This document shows positions 1-5,797 of a stretch of DNA of 6,420 bases, in pieces. Under the pieces are notes generated by a model, which was not told the DNA's origin, searched no databases, and saw only the letters and a list, made by a program, of their open reading frames with translations. The stretch's first letter is position 1. Each line of letters opens with the position of its first letter. The translations under genes were made by a program, and so were the position numbers. Source of the DNA: Oligoflexia bacterium (lineage in GTDB: Bacteria; Bdellovibrionota; UBA1018; CAIMNF01); NCBI GenBank assembly GCA_903858975.1, contig CAIOKW010000207.1, positions 1-6,420 on the forward strand, read 5' to 3'.

Positions 1-729
1 CGGCTCGCGGTGTTTCATGAGCTCGTAAGCTCGCTTCGAATGGATCCCTCAAAAATTACTGACTTTAAAAAACTTGTGGAATCGATGAAAGATCAAGAAG
101 GGTTTTTGGAGTTTGGAGTGGGAGCCTTGGCCACCGTTGGGGGAGAAACCGCTGAGTTGGCCCTTCAAAATTGGTACCAGGAACTCGGTAAAGATAAGCC
201 TACGATTAAGCACACGATCCTGAATGCCTTTGCAACGACGGATGTGGCTCTGACCGCAAATGCTCGAGGGTTCTTACTGGAAGCTGCAAGTGCGGAATCG
301 GGAGATCGGTCTCTCAGTGAAAACGCGGCCTTCGCGCTCGGCTCAAGCTTGCGGCGGGTGAGTGATTCCGGAGTCGAGATGAAGTTAGAGTCCCTCTACC
401 GATCTGCCCAAGACCCCGGACTTCGAGAAAGTTACCTTGATGCCATGGGAAATAGTGGGGATGCCCATTTTGTTCCAACGCTTCTGCAAGCACTTCAATC
501 TGAAAATGTTGAAGAGCGCGAGAAGGCCGCATTTGCAGCGCGCCTGCTTCGTCCGAGCGATGCGGCGCCCGTTCTCATTCGCGCGTTTCAAGACTCAAGC
601 CCCAAGGTTAAGTCAGCATCCATTCGAGCCTTGGCTTACCAGACCGACCTTCACCCCTACGCGGGTTTGGTTCGGGAATGTGCTTCTCAAGGAAACTCAG
701 CGTGCGTCGGATATTTAGAGCGGATCTAA
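1..729 (+). CDS. HEAT-like helical repeat protein, 5' end outside window
   Basis: The reading frame is open to the left edge (codons for Arg-Leu-Ala precede the first possible start, GTG at 10), so this is most likely the C-terminal part of a longer protein; about 242 residues are visible. Numbering from the GTG, the sequence is almost wholly amphipathic helix pairs: an 'ALATVGG' turn near 39-45, 'ENAAFALGSSLRRV' at 104-117, 'YLDAMGNSGD' at 142-151, then regular HEAT-like units at about 152-183 and 184-212 ('APVLIRAFQDSSPKVKSASI'). The order 'ALGSLxRR' followed by 'LDAxGNxG' resembles the helical domain of vitellogenin/MTP-type lipid-transfer proteins (family knowledge; the assignment is inferred). 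Two cysteines near the end (224, 233) could form a disulfide if the protein is exported. A generic HEAT scaffold is the main alternative. The signal peptide, if any, lies outside the window, so location cannot be judged. Confidence 0.8.
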   Translation, partial: RLAVFHELVSSLRMDPSKITDFKKLVESMKDQEGFLEFGVGALATVGGETAELALQNWYQELGKDKPTIKHTILNAFATTDVALTANARGFLLEAASAESGDRSLSENAAFALGSSLRRVSDSGVEMKLESLYRSAQDPGLRESYLDAMGNSGDAHFVPTLLQALQSENVEEREKAAFAARLLRPSDAAPVLIRAFQDSSPKVKSASIRALAYQTDLHPYAGLVRECASQGNSACVGYLERI

Positions 730-743
730 TGCTCTTTAGATTT
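722..743 (+). terminator. Small hairpin spanning convergent stop codons
   Basis: ATCTAA (724-729) pairs perfectly with TTAGAT (736-741) across a 6-base loop, and two G-U pairs can extend it on the plus-strand RNA. The plus gene's TAA forms the end of one arm and the minus gene's TAA lies in the other. The stem is AT-rich and is followed by only three T residues before the run breaks, so it is at best a weak terminator. Its main effect may be to separate two convergent transcripts. Confidence 0.3.
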
Positions 744-2208
744 CATTCTCATAGAGTCGCTTGATGCGATCTTCTTCGAGGGTCACGGAAAGCGTCTTGT
801 TTTGGGAATAAGATACTTCACTCTGATTTTTGATTTTTTTCACGTTTTTACGAGCCGTATAATCCACATCGGTCTTTCCCCAATCTTTGCCCCCACTGTG
901 AAGAATGCAGAGCTGGGCGGCATCGAGCAGGGTATCCAATGATGCGGTTCGCTTCGGAGGGAGCAGGACCACGGTATGGGAGCCCGGTTTCCCTTTTACG
1001 TGAAGCCAGAGATCATTTCCGCGAGCAATTTTAAAGGTGAGCTCTAAGTTTTCGCTCAGATTTCTGCCGACGAGTATCGTGAGCCCCTCTTTGGAGCGGT
1101 ATTGTTTCCCTGAGAATAAAGAAACCTTTTTTTGATCTTTATTTTGAAGGGTGGGTTTACCCGATTGATCAAGTCCTAAGGCCGCTTCCACTTTTTCAAG
1201 ATCTGGGAGTGTGCTCAGATTTGCGAGTTCAGCTTGAAGGGTACTAAAAATTTTAAGTCGGTTCAGAAGCGCAAGAATTCTCTCACCCGAATCCACCACG
1301 CGTCGTTTTTTTCGTTTCGCTAGATGGAAATAGCGCTCGAGTTGTCCTTTTAAACCGAGTTTGGGATCGGCTGGGATGAGAATGGTTTCGCCCTTTTCGT
1401 AGTCCATGATCGAGTAGTGAGCATCCTTGATCTCGGGTTTTTGGTAAAAGTGAGTCTGCAGTAAAGATCCAAAGTAATTCCAGTCAGGCTCCAATTCGGT
1501 TTGTATTTTTTGCTCTTGCAGTGAATGAAGCTTCGATTCAATAGAGCTTGATTCCGTTTTTAGTTTTTGCGCCGCTCTTTTGAATCGAAGCAAAAGACAT
1601 TCGGACTGAAGTGCATCCATCCAGAGTTTGGCATGGGTCGATACCGATTCAATGAGTTCAGGCCGGTTCGGGATTTTTTTGATTTGCTCTAAAGAAAGTT
1701 CCCGAGGTTCAGGGAGAGTGTACTCAGTTCTTTGATCGCTTGCCTGAATCATTTGTTGATTTTCAAGCAGCACACCAGCGGGACGGGCAGGAATCAAGTG
1801 AAGGTGGAGTTCCAAAGGGTTCTGTTGACCGAAGCGCATCAGAACGACTCGATCACCTTTGACGCATCGGAGGTCCTGAATTCGATTTCCAGCGAGAAAC
1901 TTACCGAGACTCAGATCAAACCCAGATCGGGAAGCCGTCCGAGCGGGCCTTAAGGTCTTTGGGGGAAGGAGAAATAAGCCGCACTCCTGGGACCGAAGGC
2001 TGATGAAAAGTTGAAAAGAGGCTTTCTCGGCATGGAGATCCAGAACCCAAGCACGCTTAAAGTAGCCCTCCGGGTGGGCTAAAAACTCAGGGACGAAGAC
2101 CCGATCTACTCTTGCGCCCTTGATCAGGGCGCCGTAATCGCGAACCCAGGCCTCAAGCTCGATATAGCTGAGAACAGGGTAGCGAGGGCTCATCTCTGCG
2201 ATTTTCAT
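736..2208 (-). CDS. rqcH: NFACT family protein, RqcH-like ribosome quality control factor
   Basis: A 490-residue NFACT protein (COG1293). In bacteria the family member RqcH binds 50S subunits that carry a stalled peptidyl-tRNA and recruits tRNA-Ala to add C-terminal alanine tails that mark the chain for proteolysis. The N-terminal NFACT-N domain covers about 12-180 and includes 'KGDRVVLMRF', whose Asp119-Arg120 matches the DR motif needed for tailing in characterised RqcH. A charged, coiled-coil-rich middle (about 200-345) contains 'DPKLGLKGQLERYF' (281-294), the family hallmark before the coiled-coil arm. The C-terminal NFACT-R domain (about 367-475) has 'ILVGRNLSENLELTFKIAR', 'DLWLHVKGKPGSH' (399-411) and 'VDYTARKNVKK'. 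It is shorter than Firmicute RqcH (about 570) but has all domains. The ATG at 2208 gives the longest frame, but a second ATG at 2193 (Met6) is equally plausible: neither has a good Shine-Dalgarno, and a candidate -10 box overlaps the first. Function is inferred by homology; the gene symbol is used in the sense of RqcH-like. Confidence 0.92.
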   Translation of the reverse strand: MKIAEMSPRYPVLSYIELEAWVRDYGALIKGARVDRVFVPEFLAHPEGYFKRAWVLDLHAEKASFQLFISLRSQECGLFLLPPKTLRPARTASRSGFDLSLGKFLAGNRIQDLRCVKGDRVVLMRFGQQNPLELHLHLIPARPAGVLLENQQMIQASDQRTEYTLPEPRELSLEQIKKIPNRPELIESVSTHAKLWMDALQSECLLLRFKRAAQKLKTESSSIESKLHSLQEQKIQTELEPDWNYFGSLLQTHFYQKPEIKDAHYSIMDYEKGETILIPADPKLGLKGQLERYFHLAKRKKRRVVDSGERILALLNRLKIFSTLQAELANLSTLPDLEKVEAALGLDQSGKPTLQNKDQKKVSLFSGKQYRSKEGLTILVGRNLSENLELTFKIARGNDLWLHVKGKPGSHTVVLLPPKRTASLDTLLDAAQLCILHSGGKDWGKTDVDYTARKNVKKIKNQSEVSYSQNKTLSVTLEEDRIKRLYENEI

Positions 2209-2232
2209 ACAGAATCAGAATGGGAGTCTCAA
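2204..2232 (-). promoter_or_regulatory. Candidate sigma70-type promoter for the NFACT gene
   Basis: Read on the minus strand, TTGAGA (2232-2227, five of six to consensus) is followed after exactly 17 bases by TATGAA (2209-2204, four of six). The -10 box overlaps the first ATG (2208-2206), so transcription would start just downstream, near 2198-2195. This leaves almost no leader before the second in-frame ATG at 2193 and favours that start. Match by eye only. Confidence 0.4.
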
Positions 2233-2261
2233 TTGGCAAAGTCACGAAAAAAAGGTAGGAT
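2233..2261 (+). promoter_or_regulatory. Candidate sigma70-type promoter for the aminopeptidase operon
   Basis: TTGGCA (2233-2238, five of six to consensus) and TAGGAT (2256-2261, four of six) are spaced 17 bases apart. The predicted transcription start, about 7 bases after the -10 box, falls on or very near the ATG at 2268, which would make the mRNA leaderless. The same bases include AGGA (2257-2260), correctly spaced 7 bases from the ATG to act as a Shine-Dalgarno. If the AGGA is used, the true promoter must lie further upstream, inside the NFACT gene. Confidence 0.4.
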
Positions 2262-2267
2262 CACCCC

Positions 2268-3065
2268 ATGATTTTGAAATACGATTTTGCATCTGATTTG
2301 AGCAAAAAAATGTTGGTGCCTTTAGAAGAGAGCCTGAGAGGTCTCGAGCGCAGTTTTGGGGACCTGGACGCCATTGTCCTCACTTCAAAAGATCCCTTTA
2401 TTTCAGAATATGTTCCACTCGAGAATAATCCACGCTTCGGAGCCACTCGCTTTACGGGGTCTGTGGGTGACGCGATCTATTTCACCGAAAAATTTCGAAA
2501 GAACCACCCGAGCGCAAAACCCGTTGCTCTCTTTGTGGATGGTCGCTACCACCTCCAAGCCGATCAAGAAACGAACCCACAATTTGTCGAAGTGGTGAAG
2601 CTGGATGTTGAGCCTAATATTGAAGGGGGCGTTCAAAAAACGCTGACTCGGTTTTCGAATTTAAAAGTGGGTATTGATTTTGAGCGGACCTCCGTTTCAG
2701 GCCTTGCCAGATATCAGGAGGCGATTCAGGCACAAGGAGGAACCGTTCAGCACGTGGATGGCACGAAGATCCTGAATGTCCTCGGGCTGACCGGTTGGAA
2801 TGTCAATCGTCCGATTTTTTCACTGAAAGAGTCTTATACTGGTAGAACCTTAGCGAAGAACTTGCGAGGGCTGAGCGTTGAGCTTCAGAATCATGCCGGT
2901 CACGCAGACACGCTTCATGTGACTGCAGCCACGGATGATGCTGCTTTTTTACTGAATGCTCGGGGTTACCACCTTCCAAATGCCGCATCTTTTTGGCATA
3001 CACTTTTCTTCTCAAGAATGAGCTCATTCTCTTTTTGCCGGCATGCTCAAAGGACTGTGAAGTAA
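2268..3065 (+). CDS. Aminopeptidase P, N-terminal fragment before the frameshift
   Basis: The ATG at 2268 is chosen because AGGA (2257-2260) sits 7 bases upstream and the homology begins soon after it. Residues 33-115 are the first creatinase-like domain: 'DAIVLTSKDPFISEYVP' and 'RFTGSVGDA', then 'VDGRYHLQA' (90-98), a strong hallmark of the family. Residues about 130-242 are the start of the second pseudo-creatinase domain, including 'TDDAAFLLNARG' (222-233). After Phe242 the frame continues for only 23 residues unlike the family (Trp-His-Thr onward, with several Phe, Ser and Arg) and ends at 3065. Translated alone it would give a 265-residue protein without any catalytic residue. Confidence 0.75.
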   Translation: MILKYDFASDLSKKMLVPLEESLRGLERSFGDLDAIVLTSKDPFISEYVPLENNPRFGATRFTGSVGDAIYFTEKFRKNHPSAKPVALFVDGRYHLQADQETNPQFVEVVKLDVEPNIEGGVQKTLTRFSNLKVGIDFERTSVSGLARYQEAIQAQGGTVQHVDGTKILNVLGLTGWNVNRPIFSLKESYTGRTLAKNLRGLSVELQNHAGHADTLHVTAATDDAAFLLNARGYHLPNAASFWHTLFFSRMSSFSFCRHAQRTVK

Positions 3066-4111
3066 AACTAGATTCTTCTCAAATCTCTGAGTTTCATGTT
3101 CATGTAATCCGCGACTCGATTCCTGAATTAAAAGAAATCATGAAGCGGCATCAAGTCAGAAATGTTTACTTCAATGGCTCGACCATGAATGCGCTCCTGC
3201 CCAGTTTGATCAAAGAAATTTATCCAGCGGCTGTAATGAAGAGTGATTTTAATTGGATCATTAAAACCCGTGTTCGCAAAACCGTGGAAGAGATGATTTC
3301 TATTCGTACCTCATTTATCCGTAGTTCTCGAGCAATCGCGAAAACACTTCGTTTTGGTAAGAGTGAGAGTGTGAAGCGAAAGGTTTCAGAGCTCGATCTC
3401 GCAAACTTTCTCTACCAGGCCTATGCAGATGAAGGGGCGGTTGCGCTTTCATTTAAGACCATTTCTGGAGCGGGCGGGAATAGTGCCATCGTACACTATA
3501 GCAATCCATCAAAAGACCATGCCTTTGATCCTGGCAAAATGGCGCTTCTCGATTCAGGAGCCTATTATGAAGAAGGGTTTTGTACGGACTGTACTCGAGG
3601 CTTTTTTGCAGGCGGGGGTACGAGCTCGGTAAAACCTGAGTCGTGGCAAAAAGAAATCTATACCGCAACCTTGAAGAGTGCGATCCAAGTCTTCCTAGCG
3701 CCCGTCGATGCGAAGCTGAGCGGCAAAGAAGTCGATGCGATGATTCGAGGCAAGGTGAAGGAAGCTGGATACGATTACCTTCATGGCACGGGCCACGGTG
3801 TCGGAATTCATGTACACGAAGAAGGAGTGCGGTTCTCCACGCTCTCTATTTATCCTCAGTCACCCTATGCTTGCGTGAGTGTTGAGCCGGGAATTTATCT
3901 GAAAGACCAGGGTGGGGTCAGGGTCGAAAACGTCGTGTTTCTCATTCCTGAAGGCGAGACCCACTATCGCTATGAGAATCTCGTTTATGTTGGCTACGAC
4001 TGGGATCTGATTAATCTGGATCAATTGAGTGATCCTGAAAAAGTTTACTTAAAGGCTTATGAAGCAAAATGTAAGGAGCTGGGGACTCAGCTAAATGAGT
4101 GCCCGCTTTGA
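2993..4111 (+). CDS. Aminopeptidase P, catalytic C-terminal fragment after the frameshift
   Basis: The frame can be opened only at the TTG at 2993 or, later, at an ATG at 3140. Neither has a clear ribosome binding site, so independent translation is doubtful. The first residues ('AYTFLLKNELILFLP') complete the beta strand broken in the upstream fragment, which supports one original gene. The M24 catalytic fold spans about 95-325 in this fragment: 'AIVHYSNP' (165-172), 'LLDSGAYYEEGFCTDCTR' (185-202) with Asp187 and Asp199, 'HGTGHGVG' (264-271), 'SVEPGIYL' with Glu298, and 'GGVRVENV' with Glu312. One residue more than usual separates the two metal-binding aspartates. Residues 326-372 match the M24_C extension typical of the long aminopeptidase P class ('WDLINLDQLSDPEKVYLKAY'). 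Confidence 0.8.
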   Translation: MAYTFLLKNELILFLPACSKDCEVKLDSSQISEFHVHVIRDSIPELKEIMKRHQVRNVYFNGSTMNALLPSLIKEIYPAAVMKSDFNWIIKTRVRKTVEEMISIRTSFIRSSRAIAKTLRFGKSESVKRKVSELDLANFLYQAYADEGAVALSFKTISGAGGNSAIVHYSNPSKDHAFDPGKMALLDSGAYYEEGFCTDCTRGFFAGGGTSSVKPESWQKEIYTATLKSAIQVFLAPVDAKLSGKEVDAMIRGKVKEAGYDYLHGTGHGVGIHVHEEGVRFSTLSIYPQSPYACVSVEPGIYLKDQGGVRVENVVFLIPEGETHYRYENLVYVGYDWDLINLDQLSDPEKVYLKAYEAKCKELGTQLNECPL

Positions 4112-4112
4112 T

Positions 4113-4117
4113 GAGGA
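4113..4117 (+). promoter_or_regulatory. Shine-Dalgarno deciding the start of the small membrane protein
   Basis: GAGGA lies 7 bases before the ATG at 4125, an optimal spacing. The alternative ATG at 4095, which would overlap the aminopeptidase end by 17 bases, has its nearest AAGGAG about 16 bases away, which is too far. The 4125 start is therefore preferred. Confidence 0.55.
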
Positions 4118-4124
4118 TTTGACG

Positions 4125-4400
4125 ATGGATGATACTCCTAGAAAAATTGATGCTTCTCACATCGAAGTAATCGGTAAAACCGGTGAAGTCATTCAAGAAG
4201 CTGAGGATCAGGGATCAAAGCCAGGGATGTCTGGATTCTCAGGCATTCGAGTGATTCAAGGTGGACCGGCGCTTCTTTTGCTTTTGCCGATTATTATTCC
4301 GATCATGATTATCGGTCTCATCATCATGCTGGTGCTTGCTTTGGTTTTTGGAAAAGGGATTTTTAAAATGGTCACGACCGGCTTAAGACGCCGATCATAA
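4125..4400 (+). CDS. Small single-span membrane protein of unknown function
   Basis: A 91-residue protein with the preferred start at ATG 4125 (101 residues if ATG 4095 is used). The N-terminal half (1-47) is polar, rather acidic and rich in Gly, Ser and Pro. A very hydrophobic run follows from about 48 to 75 ('PALLLLLPIIIPIMIIGLII' and on), then a short basic tail 'TTGLRRRS'. The basic residues after the helix and the acidic segment before it suggest an N-out/C-in single helix by the positive-inside rule, although the run is long enough (about 28-30 residues) for a kinked helix or tight hairpin. There is no signal-peptide cleavage motif and no cysteine. It sits 13 bases after the aminopeptidase and 20 bases before the methyltransferase, so it is probably cotranscribed. 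I do not recognise a named family. A membrane-anchored accessory or a structural small protein are both possible. Confidence 0.75.
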   Translation: MDDTPRKIDASHIEVIGKTGEVIQEAEDQGSKPGMSGFSGIRVIQGGPALLLLLPIIIPIMIIGLIIMLVLALVFGKGIFKMVTTGLRRRS

Positions 4401-4412
4401 ATGTTCTCGGAT

Positions 4413-4416
4413 AGGA
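4413..4416 (+). promoter_or_regulatory. Shine-Dalgarno of the methyltransferase gene
   Basis: AGGA lies 4 bases before the ATG at 4421, slightly close but the only purine-rich match in the 20-base gap. It supports that start, which also begins exactly where homology to the family begins. Confidence 0.5.
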
Positions 4417-4420
4417 AAAT

Positions 4421-5782
4421 ATGAAGAAGATAAAGAATTTACGTTTAAAGGCAAAAGAAGAGCGTCGTTTTAAGCAGGGGCACCCTTGGGTGTTTTCAAA
4501 TGAACTTCAAGAGTCACCCAAATCGCTTGAACTCGGGGAAGTGGTAGCGCTTTCGGATGCGGGCGGTGAGTTTCTGGCCTATGGTTTTGGAAATCCTCAC
4601 TCCTTGATTTCTTTTCGTGAGCTGACTCGCGAAAAGAAAACAGAATGGTTTGAAGGGGAAGAGGTGAGCCCTGATTATTTTCATGGCCGCATTTGGGCCG
4701 CCCAGGCTTTCCGAAAGAGTTGGTTCGGAAAAGACCAAAGTTATCGTCTCGTTTATGGTGAAGCAGATGGCCTTTCAGGTCTAATCATTGATCGATTCTA
4801 TGGTCCAGGAAGAGTCGTTTATGTCGTTCAACCTCATGCATCTGGGATGGATCGAAACCTAGCAAGCGTGATGACTGCGCTCAAAAAGTTTTCTGAAGAA
4901 ATGGGTGATCCATCAGAACGAAGTGTTGTTCTCAGACGAGATGCCTCTTCGAGAGAGCGTGAGGGGCTTGAAAAAGAGCCGACGATGCTGGTTGATCTGA
5001 ACTCAGGCAAAGAGCTTTCTAATTATGAAGACTTCCGTGCGTTTCCGTTTCAGGTCTCGGGGATCATGGCGACCACCCTTGAATTGAAAACGGATTTGAT
5101 CACTGGCCAGAAAACAGGATTCTTCTTTGATCAACTTCAGAACATTCGCCTGCTCGAGACGATCTTGCTTCGCAAGCTTCGTTATGATCGCGGTGCAAGT
5201 CCCACGAAGAAGGCAGAGGGATACCGAGTGCTTGATCTTTGTTCTTATGTGGGCCAGTGGAGTCTTCATTTGATGCAGACCTTAGTGGAGCGCGAGCAAT
5301 TGCCAGCCGACTTTACTTGCGTGGATGCCTCAGAAGCAGCGCTCAAGATTGCGAAAGATAACTTGGAATCGTTTGCGAACAAAAATAAAGTGAGTGCTGA
5401 TATTAAAGTTCACACGGTGAAGGCAGATGTCCTTGAGCCAATGACGATGCTGAAAAATCAAGGATTCGACTTGGTCATTGCAGACCCTCCAGCCTTTATT
5501 AAAAGTCGGAAGAGCATTTCTCAAGGCAAGCAAGCGTATGCAAATTTGTTCCAAACAGCCATTGAGAAGACCAAGCCAGGGGGGTTAGTGGTGTGCTGCT
5601 CATGCTCACAGCTTCTCTCTCATGAAGACTTCGTAGAGGTCCTCGGAAAAGCTTCTCGCAGGTCTAAACGCCGGGTGCGTTGGTTGCTGGAGGGTTCTCC
5701 GTCATTTGATCATTTCACGAGACTCGACTTCCAAGAAGGCCACTATCTCAAATGCTTTATTGGCCAAGTGGATGAGGCCTAA
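4421..5782 (+). CDS. RlmI-like 23S rRNA cytosine-5 methyltransferase
   Basis: A 453-residue class I SAM-dependent methyltransferase of the COG1092 (RlmI/YccW) group; E. coli RlmI makes 5-methylcytosine at 23S rRNA position 1962. An N-terminal PUA-like RNA-binding domain (about 5-72) starts with the hallmark 'KEERRFKQGHPWVFSNE'. The central part holds 'YRLVYGEADGLSGLIIDRF' (108-126) and 'LITGQKTGFFFDQ' (226-238), both characteristic of the family. The Rossmann methyltransferase domain has motif I 'VLDLCSYVGQWSLHL' (270-284), an acidic residue after strand 2 (Asp302), 'IADPPAFIKSR' (353-363) and 'CCSCSQ' (392-397), which supplies the likely catalytic cysteine. It ends with 'EGHYLKCFI', also typical. 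It is about 55 residues longer than E. coli RlmI (about 396); the extra length lies near 140-215 and 245-267. Last gene of the probable operon. Family membership is firm; the exact target base is inferred. Confidence 0.93.
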   Translation: MKKIKNLRLKAKEERRFKQGHPWVFSNELQESPKSLELGEVVALSDAGGEFLAYGFGNPHSLISFRELTREKKTEWFEGEEVSPDYFHGRIWAAQAFRKSWFGKDQSYRLVYGEADGLSGLIIDRFYGPGRVVYVVQPHASGMDRNLASVMTALKKFSEEMGDPSERSVVLRRDASSREREGLEKEPTMLVDLNSGKELSNYEDFRAFPFQVSGIMATTLELKTDLITGQKTGFFFDQLQNIRLLETILLRKLRYDRGASPTKKAEGYRVLDLCSYVGQWSLHLMQTLVEREQLPADFTCVDASEAALKIAKDNLESFANKNKVSADIKVHTVKADVLEPMTMLKNQGFDLVIADPPAFIKSRKSISQGKQAYANLFQTAIEKTKPGGLVVCCSCSQLLSHEDFVEVLGKASRRSKRRVRWLLEGSPSFDHFTRLDFQEGHYLKCFIGQVDEA

Positions 5783-5797
5783 GATCATTTGGTCTTG
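5780..5797. terminator. Weak hairpin at the convergent gene junction
   Basis: AAGATC (5781-5786) pairs with GGTCTT (5791-5796) around an ATTT tetraloop, with one G-U pair inside and one at the base on the plus-strand RNA. It covers the methyltransferase stop codon and the stop codon of the facing gene. No T run follows on either strand, so an intrinsic terminator is doubtful. Confidence 0.25.

Larger units (their letters stand above)
2268..4111 (+). pseudogene. Xaa-Pro aminopeptidase (M24B, large three-domain type), frameshifted
   Basis: Two overlapping frames make one gene. Joining them by a single -1 step at the T run 2990-2994 (equivalent to one missing T) gives a continuous protein of about 614 residues, the usual length of the long bacterial and eukaryotic cytosolic aminopeptidase P (Creatinase_N, second creatinase-like domain, M24 catalytic domain, M24_C). 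The enzyme removes an N-terminal residue that is followed by proline, using two metal ions, normally manganese. In joined numbering all five metal ligands are present: Asp429, Asp441, His510, Glu540, Glu554. The histidines His410, His506 and His517 at family active-site positions are also kept. No other lesion is visible, so the event is very recent, is a sequencing error, or is bypassed by slippage. It is the first gene of a probable operon with the small membrane protein 13 bases downstream (using its preferred start) and the methyltransferase after that. The label 'pseudogene' is provisional. Confidence 0.85.

Noticed and set aside
10..12. GTG as the true start of the first gene
   Set aside because: The frame is open to the window edge and there is no room to see a ribosome binding site; a helical repeat is already under way, so the gene is more likely cut by the window.
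314..718. Open frames on both strands inside the helical-repeat gene
   Set aside because: They are rich in Arg, His and Pro, lack ribosome binding sites and overlap a clearly better coding frame.
2990..2996. Programmed -1 frameshift signal
   Set aside because: The T run does not form a canonical slippery heptamer, no Shine-Dalgarno-like enhancer is seen about 10 bases upstream, and the nearest stem is too far downstream. A deletion or sequencing error is simpler.
3015..3035. Intrinsic terminator inside the aminopeptidase gene
   Set aside because: The stem is short and AT-rich, the T run does not directly follow it, and coding resumes in a conserved frame.
4095..4124. Upstream start for the small membrane protein
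   Set aside because: It overlaps the aminopeptidase end and lacks a properly spaced ribosome binding site, while the ATG at 4125 has one.
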